A DNA stretch of 64,000 nt from positions 28,280 to 92,279 of the forward strand of contig JBATVL010000018.1 in NCBI GenBank assembly GCA_049671745.1, given 5' to 3'. Below, one piece after another: positions 18,217-25,541 of this stretch; position 1 is the stretch's first letter, and every line of letters begins with the position of its first letter. The stretch comes from SNAP01 sp049671745 (GTDB taxonomy: Bacteria > Bacteroidota > Bacteroidia > Bacteroidales > Marinifilaceae). The position numbers and the translations under genes were made by a program. Under the pieces are notes generated by a model. The model ran no database searches. It was not told where the DNA came from and saw nothing but the letters and a program-made list of their open reading frames with translations.

Positions 18217-20204
18217 TAACAATAAAACTCTTTATTTGCTTCTATGAACTTTTTAGTCTTAATTTCATCAAATTTTAATATGTCTGCTTGCATCAATGCT
18301 TTCTCAAGTCTTGATCTACTAGAAACAGGTATATCTAACTCCTCAAAGATTACAGCTAGAAATTCCTTATAAGAAACATTTGTTTTTTCCTTAACACCAA
18401 TAAGCTTATTTTTAATAATTTCTTTTTCTTCTATAGATGGTTCAATTGTTTTAATGTATTTATTTATATTTATACTTTCTAAGCCTTGCTTAAGAACATC
18501 TATTCCTTTATCATTTTGTACCAATAAATATGATTGAAGAAAAGATCTTGTAAGCATTGTATATAAAATATTCCTATAACGATATGTATCCTGTATTACT
18601 CCTGTTATACATATTACAAAAGGAAATTCTAGACCTTTTACATTATTAGGATTTGTAACATAAATTTCATCTTCAGCTTTTGCTTTTGATTCATAAGCCC
18701 TATTTGTCTTCCATCCTATTTGCTCTGAAATATGATAACACAATCTATCTATATAATTATACATTTCTTTATTATCATCTAAAACAATAATTGCAACATC
18801 ATTTGGTGTTATTGTTGTATGCTCATTTTTAAGCGTTTTAATAATATTTAATACCTCAGGAATCAATGTAGTCTCTTTAATAATTACACTTTTAAGATTT
18901 TCCACTTCTAAATCTTCAAATCTTCTTATTGATTCTCTTGAAAGGTGTACTTCTGAAGAATGTCTAGTCATTGTATAACCCAATGCTTCCCAATAATCAT
19001 CTTCAAACCAATTAAGTTTTATTTTTTCAAAAAGACCAATTCCAATCGCATGAGCAAACATAAGAGTTCTTGGATCAGTTCTATAACATCTGTTCAATAT
19101 AACATCAACCTTAAGCTCTGTATCTTGAGTATTTCCAAAAATATCTTGGAATATATCTCCTGCTATGTATACTTTCTTGCTTACAATCTTTTTACATAAT
19201 TCAAAAAACACTTTAGGAAAATCTTGACGTTCATCAATTAAGATATAATCAAATGCACATTTAAAATCTTTTTCTTCTATCTTGCTTATATGATCCATAA
19301 CCTGTTTGAATATAGTATCATAACTAGTAGATAAATTATATCTTAAGAAAGGGATTTTATAGAAATCACACAAATAACTATATAAACCAGAGTTTATATC
19401 TCTTTGAGAACCCCAAGCTCTATCAACCCATAATCTAGTATTCCATTCTATTTGTTTTTCAACTTTCATGAAATTAAAAAATATTGGGATCCTTGTTTTT
19501 AATGTATTTGCTAATGCAATATTATGACACGTTAGAAATATTTTACTATTTTCATCAGTAAGATAAATCTCTTTCAGTTTATGCAAAAGCAACTCTGTTT
19601 TTCCAGTACCAGATAATCCTTGAATTGACACGGTCTTATTTGGAAAATCTTTATAAATAAAACTTGTTTGATCACCATCAAAAAGAATAATATTTTTCTT
19701 AACTTTATCAAGCAATGTTTCAGGAACTTTTACTCCTACTTTCTCAATATCATTAATACTTCCAATAAGTAACGATATTAAAAGTTCACTTAACCGTCTA
19801 TTTGACTTTTCTAAAGAGTGTTCTTTAAAAATAGAGTCTAGATTATAATTTCTAGAGAAGGGTTCCATAGCAGTAGCTATTCTTTTCCATGCTCTTGGTC
19901 TTCCTATGTATTCTTTATAATTAAATTTATCTGATATCGAACTTAAATCTTCAATAAAATCTTCATAGAAATCATCAAAAGAATCTTGTTCTCCTTTTAA
20001 ATCTATGAATATAATCTTATGTCTTGGAGAAAGAATAACAATTACATTCTCTTCATATTCATATTTATACTTTTCTCCTAATGGAGAAGTTATCAAATAT
20101 ATCTGTTGCTGAGGATTATTAGATGCATATTCTTCAATCTCATTAATTATACTTCTATTAATCTCATTATCTTTTATATGGTTATAAAATAAGCTATTAT
20201 TCAT
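18216..20204 (-). CDS. UvrD-like superfamily 1 helicase
   Basis: A 662-aa SF1 helicase. Visible motifs: Walker A GLSGTGKT near residues 195-202 (motif I), LIDERQDF (motif II), GDIFQDIF (motif III), NRCYRTDPR (motif IV), VTNPNNVKGLEFPFVI (motif V region) and YTMLTRSFLQSYLLV (motif VI). An N-terminal 180-residue domain precedes the helicase core and has no name I can give. This architecture, with a small coupled partner, is common in anti-phage and DNA-repair loci (GajB of Gabija is a UvrD-like example). It lies at the head of the minus-strand block and may or may not belong with the ATPase/TOPRIM trio. Confidence 0.88.
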   Translation of the reverse strand: MNNSLFYNHIKDNEINRSIINEIEEYASNNPQQQIYLITSPLGEKYKYEYEENVIVILSPRHKIIFIDLKGEQDSFDDFYEDFIEDLSSISDKFNYKEYIGRPRAWKRIATAMEPFSRNYNLDSIFKEHSLEKSNRRLSELLISLLIGSINDIEKVGVKVPETLLDKVKKNIILFDGDQTSFIYKDFPNKTVSIQGLSGTGKTELLLHKLKEIYLTDENSKIFLTCHNIALANTLKTRIPIFFNFMKVEKQIEWNTRLWVDRAWGSQRDINSGLYSYLCDFYKIPFLRYNLSTSYDTIFKQVMDHISKIEEKDFKCAFDYILIDERQDFPKVFFELCKKIVSKKVYIAGDIFQDIFGNTQDTELKVDVILNRCYRTDPRTLMFAHAIGIGLFEKIKLNWFEDDYWEALGYTMTRHSSEVHLSRESIRRFEDLEVENLKSVIIKETTLIPEVLNIIKTLKNEHTTITPNDVAIIVLDDNKEMYNYIDRLCYHISEQIGWKTNRAYESKAKAEDEIYVTNPNNVKGLEFPFVICITGVIQDTYRYRNILYTMLTRSFLQSYLLVQNDKGIDVLKQGLESININKYIKTIEPSIEEKEIIKNKLIGVKEKTNVSYKEFLAVIFEELDIPVSSRSRLEKALMQADILKFDEIKTKKFIEANKEFYC

Positions 20205-20557
20205 TTCTCTTCTATAAGTTCATTAAATGACTATGAATCTATAAAAGTAGTTAAATATATTATCTTTTCCGAAAATAGCTTTACAAAAAAAATAAAGTTA
20301 TTACAGAACTAAAAGAAGGAGAAACAATAACAATTTAAGACAAATATTTTAATGAAATAGAAAACAATAAATAATTTACAATCATATATTTAATAATAAG
20401 GACAAGATGTCTGATATAGCTACTATATAATATCAAGAATGCGAAAGAATCCTAAGAACAATTTGTGAATATTGTCAATTTTTACTAATACCTTTTTATA
20501 TCAAAATAGAATATATAAAGATTTTATGAGCAAACAATAACACCTCCCAACCCCCGC
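20205..20557. other. AT-rich gap with a possible gene scrap
   Basis: No intact gene. A short stretch around 20288-20370 reads KVITELKEGETITI, stop, DKYFNEIENNK on the plus strand, protein-like but broken by a stop. It could be a last trace of a lost gene. The promoter of the helicase gene should lie near 20210-20290, but I see no clear TTTG/TAnnTTTG pair. Confidence 0.35.
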
Positions 20558-20714
20558 AATTCGCCCAAAAAAGCCAAGTCAAAGCCAATTAACAGCCAAG
20601 AAACAGCCCCAAATCCTGATCTTTCTCTGATCTTCCTGTGATCTTCCCCTGATCTTCCTCTGATTTATATCAGAGAAACATCAGAAAAGAAACAGAAAAC
20701 CATGAGAAAGAAAG
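20558..20714. repeat. 11-base tandem-unit element, copy 1
   Basis: Begins AATTCGCCCA. From 20570 come four 11-base units of AAAGCCAAnnn type (20570, 20581, 20592, 20603), then from 20617 four units of TGATCTTCCTG type (20617, 20628, 20639, 20650) and a degenerate fifth ending in a palindrome (TCTGATTTATATCAGA). An A-rich tail with GAAAAC follows. The same order is repeated 286 bases further right. No coding potential seen. Confidence 0.85.
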
Positions 20715-20843
20715 GAGTTTAACTGTACGTTAGTCATATGTTAATCGCAAAATATTTGACTGTTATGCCAAAAGGGAGAGTGTATCGATAACTAAATCTA
20801 TATACCAACATCCTACTTATGAAGGTAAAAAGAAGAATGCCTT

Positions 20844-21000
20844 AATTCGCCCATAAAAGCCAAACAAAAGTCAATAAACAGCCAAGGAAAGGCCTTAAAC
20901 CATAATCTTCCTGTAATCTTCCTGTATTCTTTCCGTAATCTTCCTGTATTTAAATATAGAGAACTAATAAAAATAAAATAAGAAAACATAAGAAGAAATG
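20844..21000. repeat. 11-base tandem-unit element, copy 2
   Basis: Diverged direct repeat of the element at 20558. Begins AATTCGCCCA, has four AAAGCCAAnnn-type units (20856, 20867, 20878, 20889), then TAATCTTCCTG units at 20903, 20914, 20936 with TATTCTTTCCG at 20925, a degenerate TATTTAAATAT, and an A-rich tail with GAAAAC. Offset from copy 1 is 286 bases. Between the copies (20715-20843) I see nothing recognisable. Confidence 0.85.
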
Positions 21001-21113
21001 CCTCTTACCTGATACTTCCTTGAGTGATAATCGTTTATATATTGACTTTCATGTCCAAATGAGGGCATAATTGCTGTATAATCCAGAGAGAATTTAAAGA
21101 TAAACAAGCATAA

Positions 21114-21145
21114 TTTGCATTTTTAAAAAACATTGCTTTCCTTTG
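21114..21145 (+). promoter_or_regulatory. Likely promoter of the ars operon
   Basis: TTTG at 21114-21117 is followed after 20 bases by TTCCTTTG at 21138-21145, one mismatch from the Bacteroidetes TAnnTTTG element. The ArsR operator begins right at its end, so bound repressor would block transcription start. Confidence 0.6.
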
Positions 21146-21162
21146 TTCGTACAATTACGAAC
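21145..21162. promoter_or_regulatory. ArsR operator 1
   Basis: GTTCGTACAATTACGAAC, a perfect 7-base inverted repeat (GTTCGTA/TACGAAC) around CAAT. It ends seven bases before the arsR ATG and overlaps the transcription start, as expected for autorepression by the ArsR protein encoded here. A near-copy is at 21489. Confidence 0.8.
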
Positions 21163-21169
21163 ATAGACT

Positions 21170-21460
21170 ATGACAGAGCCCATTACAGATAAACACAAAC
21201 GTACAGCCAGATATGCAAAGGCACTTTCTCATCCAGTAAGGATATATATTCTTGAATATTTATCGAAACAGGCATGCTGTTATTCTGGTGATTTATCAGA
21301 AATCTTACCTATTGCAAAATCTACTCTTTCTCAACATTTAAAGGAGTTAAAAGAAGTGGGTATCATTCAAGGTGAGACGAATCCACCAAAGATAAAATAC
21401 TGCGTTAATAAGAAGAATCTTGAAGAGGCTAGATTATTATTGAGAACTATTTTTGAATAA
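21170..21460 (+). CDS. arsR: ArsR-family arsenic-responsive repressor
   Basis: A 96-aa winged-helix repressor of the ArsR/SmtB family. The recognition region is STLSQHLKELKEVGII. Upstream, ACCYSGDL carries the vicinal cysteines in the place of the classic ELCVCDL metal-binding box, so the likely inducer is As(III) or Sb(III) bound by these thiols. First gene of the seven-gene ars operon. A perfect palindromic operator lies just before its ATG and a second one just after its end. Confidence 0.92.
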   Translation: MTEPITDKHKRTARYAKALSHPVRIYILEYLSKQACCYSGDLSEILPIAKSTLSQHLKELKEVGIIQGETNPPKIKYCVNKKNLEEARLLLRTIFE

Positions 21461-21488
21461 GAAGTAATTAAAAAAATTTATAAATATT

Positions 21489-21506
21489 GTTCGTGTTTTT
21501 ACGAAC
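21489..21506. promoter_or_regulatory. ArsR operator 2
   Basis: GTTCGTGTTTTTACGAAC: the arms GTTCGT/ACGAAC are the same as in the site at 21145, with a different centre. It is in the 70-base gap between arsR and the thioredoxin-like gene. It could control an internal promoter so that arsR and the resistance genes respond separately, or act as a roadblock. Confidence 0.75.
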
Positions 21507-21530
21507 AGCAAATACAGTAAAACAACAGAT

Positions 21531-21764
21531 ATGGATATTAAAATTTTAGGTACAGGTTGTGCAAAGTGCAAAACTCTATACAAAGCAACAGAAGAAGCTA
21601 TTAAAGAAGCTGGTGTTGAAGCAAATCTTTCTAAAGTAGAAGATATTGTAGAGATTATGAAACATGGTGTTATGACAACTCCTGCCCTTGTTATAGATGG
21701 TAAAGTTGTGGTAAAAGGTAAGGTGCCTGCTGTAAAAGACATTGTTAAACTTTTAAATAAATAA
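21531..21764 (+). CDS. arsE: Small thioredoxin-like protein, ArsE-type
   Basis: A 77-aa thioredoxin-fold redox protein of the small CxxC type (TM0996/MTH895 group). The active site is CAKC near residues 10-13 in LGTGCAKCKTL; the cis-Pro loop is MTTPALVIDG. No signal, so cytoplasmic. In Bacteroides ars operons a protein of this type is named ArsE and is reported to work with ArsF in reducing nitrophenyl arsenicals; I apply the name by position and type. Two bases before arsF, so co-translated. Confidence 0.75.
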   Translation: MDIKILGTGCAKCKTLYKATEEAIKEAGVEANLSKVEDIVEIMKHGVMTTPALVIDGKVVVKGKVPAVKDIVKLLNK

Positions 21765-21766
21765 AA

Positions 21767-22225
21767 ATGAGAAAATTAATCGCGTTATCTTTAGTTATTG
21801 TTGCAACTCTTGTTGCTTGTAATTCAACTCCTAAAAAAACAGCTAAAGATAAGACAGCTGAAACAACAGAGAAATCTGCTTGCTGTGCTACTGAAAAGAA
21901 GGACGATTCTTGTTGCTCTACAAAAGAAGGTAAAGTAACTGCTTATTATTTCCACAATACTCGTAGATGTGCTACTTGTAAAGCGGTTGAAGTTGTAGCT
22001 ACAGAGGCTCTTAAAGCAGATAATATTTGTCTTAAGTCAATCAATCTAGAGGAAGCAGAAGGAAAATCTCTTGCTGCAACACTTAAGGTTAGCGGACAAA
22101 CACTTCTTATTGTGGCTGGAGAGAAACAAGAGAATCTTACAAATTTTGCATTCTTAAATGCACGTTCTAATCCTGAGCTTTTAAAGATTAAGATTAAGAC
22201 TGCAGTTAAAGAGTTGAACAAATAA
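21767..22225 (+). CDS. arsF: ArsF-type lipoprotein with CxxC domain
   Basis: A 152-aa lipoprotein (MRKLIALSLVIVATLVAC, lipobox at residue 18), with a Thr/Lys-rich linker, cysteine pairs (SACCATE, DSCCST) that could bind metal, and a thioredoxin-like domain starting TAYYFHNTRRCATCK whose CATC is the redox site. This matches the family annotated as nitrophenyl compound nitroreductase subunit ArsF in Bacteroidota. As a lipoprotein it faces the periplasm, an unusual place for a partner of cytoplasmic ArsE; transfer through the membrane protein ArsG next to it would fit. Stop overlaps the next start by one base (TAATG). Confidence 0.78.
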   Translation: MRKLIALSLVIVATLVACNSTPKKTAKDKTAETTEKSACCATEKKDDSCCSTKEGKVTAYYFHNTRRCATCKAVEVVATEALKADNICLKSINLEEAEGKSLAATLKVSGQTLLIVAGEKQENLTNFAFLNARSNPELLKIKIKTAVKELNK

Positions 22226-22923
22226 TGGAGATTTTAAACAATTTACTTTCTTCTTCAGAGATACCGCTTTTATCGGCATTCTTACTTGGACTAATGACAG
22301 CCATTAGTCCTTGTCCTCTTGCCACTAACATTACGGCAATTGGTTTTATAAGTAAAGACTTAACCGATAAAAAGCGTGTTTTCTACAATGGTCTTATTTA
22401 CACTCTAGGTAGAGCTATTAGTTATACTCTTATTGGTTTAGTATTCTTTTTTGGAGCATCACAACTTGAACTTTCAGGTGTTTTTCAAGAGTGGGGTGAG
22501 AAACTTATTGGTCCCATTATGATTATTATCGGCTTGTTTATGCTGGGGGTTATAAAATTAAGAATACCAGGAGTAGGATCGCTTACTGAGAGGATGGAGA
22601 AAAGAGAAAACAAGAGTTTTTGGAGCGTTCTTCTTCTTGGAATAGTATTTGCCTTGGCTTTTTGTCCATATAGTGGCGTTCTGTATTTTGGCATGCTTAT
22701 TCCCATGACTATCACCGACCCTAGTGGCCTATATCTACCTGCTGTATTTGCTTTTGCAACAGGTATACCTGTGATTATATTCTCGTGGTTGATTGCCTTT
22801 TCTTTTGGCTCACTTGGATTAGTTTACAATAAAATTAAAACTTTCGAGAAATGGTTCCGTAAAATTATAGCAGCTGTATTTATTGTTGTTGGAGCCTATT
22901 ACATTTTTACAATTTATCTATAA
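22225..22923 (+). CDS. arsG: DsbD/CcdA-like membrane protein, ArsG family
   Basis: A 232-aa membrane protein with about six membrane segments. It has the CcdA/DsbD pattern: a proline-flanked cysteine in the first helix (TAISPCPLATNIT) and another in LAFCPYSGVLYFG, the pair that carries electrons across the membrane in this fold. NCBI names such proteins ArsG, an efflux permease for aromatic aminobenzyl arsenicals. The two cysteines make a thiol-electron relay to ArsF equally plausible. Overlaps arsF and the next gene by one base each (TAATG). Confidence 0.8.
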   Translation: MEILNNLLSSSEIPLLSAFLLGLMTAISPCPLATNITAIGFISKDLTDKKRVFYNGLIYTLGRAISYTLIGLVFFFGASQLELSGVFQEWGEKLIGPIMIIIGLFMLGVIKLRIPGVGSLTERMEKRENKSFWSVLLLGIVFALAFCPYSGVLYFGMLIPMTITDPSGLYLPAVFAFATGIPVIIFSWLIAFSFGSLGLVYNKIKTFEKWFRKIIAAVFIVVGAYYIFTIYL

Positions 22924-23966
22924 TGAAAGAGAAATTTAATAATTTAAACAAGAATCTAAAGGGACTACTTTTACCTATATTATTGTTACCTCTTTGGTTG
23001 CTTATATACAACAACTTACAGAATATATCGGACTTCTTTGTAGATAGCGTTTTTGGCATGACTAAGGGCGAGCATCTTACAGAATCTGTACGATTCTTCA
23101 TCTTTGAAGTACCTAAGGTGATGATGCTTCTTGTATTAATAATCTTTGCTGTAGGTGTTCTTAGAACATTCTTTACTCCAGAGAAAACAAGAAAAGCGCT
23201 AGAGGGAAAATCTCCATTCACGGGTAACATACTTGCTGCCCTACTTGGAATAATTACTCCTTTCTGTTCATGTTCTGCTATTCCTTTATTTTTAGGATTT
23301 ATAGAGGCTGGTATTCCTCTTGGAGTTACTTTCTCTTTCCTAATTGCTGCTCCTATGATTAATGAGGTGGCCGTTGTGCTTCTTATTGGACTATTCGGAT
23401 GGAAAGTGACAGCAATATACGTTGCCACTGGACTATTTATAGCAATCTTTGCTGGATGGACTATTGGTAAGTTAAAACTTGAGAAATATGTAGCTGATTG
23501 GGTTTATAAGATTAAATCAGAACATACAGACGAGGACGAAGAGAAGGTTGAATTTAACGAAAGAATCACTAATGGATTCGATACTGTTAAAGAGATTGTT
23601 GGCAAAATATGGATATATATAATTCTAGGTATTGCTATAGGTGCTGGTGCTCACGGATTTGTTCCAGATGATTATTTAGCTGAGATTCTTGGTAATGGTC
23701 ATTGGTATGGTGTACCTCTTGCAATTTTGGTTGGAGTACCTTTATATTCTAATGCTGCCGGTATAATCCCTATTGTTTCCGTACTTATAAATAAGGGAGT
23801 TTCTTTAGGAACAGCTCTTGCTTTTATGATGTCGGTGATAGCTCTTTCTCTTCCTGAGATTATTATTCTTAAGAAGGTTTTAAAATGGCAATTAATCAGC
23901 GTTTTTATTGGAATCGTAGCAATAGGCATTGTCTTTGTGGGATTCTTGTTTAATGCTATAATGTAA
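22923..23966 (+). CDS. arsP: ArsP-type permease (DUF318)
   Basis: A 347-aa permease with about eight membrane segments. The signature ITPFCSCSAIPLFLGFIEAG contains the CSC motif of the DUF318/ArsP family; a second half-repeat lies in GVPLYSNAAGIIPIVSVL. ArsP exports trivalent organoarsenicals such as methylarsenite, and other family members export Cu or Zn. A charged loop (EDEEKVEFNE) between the halves is cytoplasmic by inference. In this operon organoarsenical export is the best reading. Confidence 0.82.
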   Translation: MKEKFNNLNKNLKGLLLPILLLPLWLLIYNNLQNISDFFVDSVFGMTKGEHLTESVRFFIFEVPKVMMLLVLIIFAVGVLRTFFTPEKTRKALEGKSPFTGNILAALLGIITPFCSCSAIPLFLGFIEAGIPLGVTFSFLIAAPMINEVAVVLLIGLFGWKVTAIYVATGLFIAIFAGWTIGKLKLEKYVADWVYKIKSEHTDEDEEKVEFNERITNGFDTVKEIVGKIWIYIILGIAIGAGAHGFVPDDYLAEILGNGHWYGVPLAILVGVPLYSNAAGIIPIVSVLINKGVSLGTALAFMMSVIALSLPEIIILKKVLKWQLISVFIGIVAIGIVFVGFLFNAIM

Positions 23967-23973
23967 AAAAGAT

Positions 23974-24399
23974 ATGAAAATTCTTATACTTTGTACTGGT
24001 AATTCTTGTCGTTCACAAATGGCTCATGGTTTCATGCAGTCTTTCGAACCTCAATTAAAGGTGCGCTCTGCAGGAACAGAGGCTTCGGGTAAACTTAATC
24101 CTACTGCCGTTGAGGTGATGAAGGAGATTGGAATAGATATTAGCAATAATACTAGCGATTCGGTGAGCAAGTATCTTACTAATAAATGGGATTATGTGAT
24201 TACTGTTTGTGGTGGTGCTAACGAAGCTTGTCCTGCCTTTGTGGGTGATGTAAAACATAGATTACATATAGGTTTTGATGATCCATCTCATGTAGTAGGA
24301 ACAGAGGAATTTATTATGTCTGAGTTCCACAGAGTAAGAGATGAGATTAAAGAGGCTTTCTACAAACTTTACATTGATGAAATAAAGAATAATATATAG
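23974..24399 (+). CDS. arsC: Arsenate reductase, LMW-phosphatase type
   Basis: A 141-aa reductase that turns As(V) into As(III) for export. The P-loop is CTGNSCR (Cys7 to Arg13, CX5R). Cys79 and Cys86 (VCGGANEACP) are spaced like Cys82/Cys89 of the thioredoxin-linked ArsC, and the acid loop GFDDPS is present. All three cysteines needed for the disulfide relay are therefore in place. Seven bases after arsP, 19 before acr3. Confidence 0.93.
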   Translation: MKILILCTGNSCRSQMAHGFMQSFEPQLKVRSAGTEASGKLNPTAVEVMKEIGIDISNNTSDSVSKYLTNKWDYVITVCGGANEACPAFVGDVKHRLHIGFDDPSHVVGTEEFIMSEFHRVRDEIKEAFYKLYIDEIKNNI

Positions 24400-24418
24400 A
24401 TATCTAATTTTATAAAAG

Positions 24419-25450
24419 ATGGGAACAAGCAAAAAACAAATAGGATTCTTTGAGAAATACTTGTCTATATGGGTAGCTCTCTGCATAGGTGCCGGTATTT
24501 TAATTGGTTATTTCACTGGCGATGGCATTAAGGTGTTAGCAGACATGGAGGTTTTTAATGTGAACATTCCTGTAGCTATTCTTATATGGCTGATGATTTA
24601 TCCTATGATGATACAGGTCGATTTTTCTAGTATAAAAGATGTGGGTAAGAATCCTAAGGGATTACTTCTTACTCTTGTTATGAATTGGTTAATCAAGCCT
24701 TTTACTATGGCCTTTTTTGCTTGGATCTTCTTCTCTAAATTATATGGTGCTTATATAGAACCGGATATGGTGGGTGAATATATTGCTGGGGCTATTCTTT
24801 TAGGAGCAGCACCCTGTACTGCCATGGTTTTTGTTTGGTCGTATCTTACTGATGGCGATCCTAATTATACTCTTGTACAGGTTTCTATAAACGATTTAAT
24901 CATACTTGTTGCTTTTGTACCTATTGTTGGATTATTATTAGGCATAACGGATGTGAATATTCCTTATGATACTCTTATTGCAAGTGTATTAATATTTGTT
25001 GTTGTGCCACTTGTTGCTGGATATATAACTCATAAGATATTAATTAAAAGAAAAGGGAAAGAATGGTTTACTCAGGTATTCCTTCCACAATTAAAACCTT
25101 TCTCTATAATTGCTTTATTACTTACTTTAGTATTGCTATTCGCTTTTCAAGGTCATAACATTCTTGATAATCCTTTTATTATATTACTTATAGCTCTACC
25201 ATTAATTATTCAGACATATTTAATATTTTTTATTTCATGGTTTACCGGAAAAGCTATGAAATTACCACATTGTGTGTGTTCTCCTTCTTCTATGATAGGA
25301 GCCTCTAATTTCTTTGAGCTGGCAGTGGCTGTAGCTATTGCTCTGTTTGGATTAGAGTCGCCTGCAGCACTTGTTACTGTAGTGGGGGTATTGGTTGAAG
25401 TTCCAGTAATGTTATCACTTGTTGCCTTTGCAAATAGAAACAAATATTGA
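24419..25450 (+). CDS. acr3: ACR3-family arsenite efflux permease
   Basis: A 343-aa arsenite carrier of the bile/arsenite/riboflavin transporter superfamily with about ten membrane segments. The conserved cysteine that ACR3 uses for As(III) is in LGAAPCTAMVFVWSYLTDGD, and the second discontinuous helix has HCVCSPSSMIGASNFFELA. Last gene of the ars operon; it exports the arsenite made by ArsC. No terminator was clearly seen after it. Confidence 0.93.
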   Translation: MGTSKKQIGFFEKYLSIWVALCIGAGILIGYFTGDGIKVLADMEVFNVNIPVAILIWLMIYPMMIQVDFSSIKDVGKNPKGLLLTLVMNWLIKPFTMAFFAWIFFSKLYGAYIEPDMVGEYIAGAILLGAAPCTAMVFVWSYLTDGDPNYTLVQVSINDLIILVAFVPIVGLLLGITDVNIPYDTLIASVLIFVVVPLVAGYITHKILIKRKGKEWFTQVFLPQLKPFSIIALLLTLVLLFAFQGHNILDNPFIILLIALPLIIQTYLIFFISWFTGKAMKLPHCVCSPSSMIGASNFFELAVAVAIALFGLESPAALVTVVGVLVEVPVMLSLVAFANRNKY

Positions 25451-25541
25451 GAAAACGCGTATAATGGTTTGTAACAGAAAAGAATGCGATATGTACTGAG
25501 GTTCAGATTTCGCGTCTTTAGGTTAAACAAACTATTTACCT

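Noticed and set aside
20558..21000. CRISPR-like array.
   Set aside because: Units are 11 bases with no spacers, and no cas genes are present in the window.
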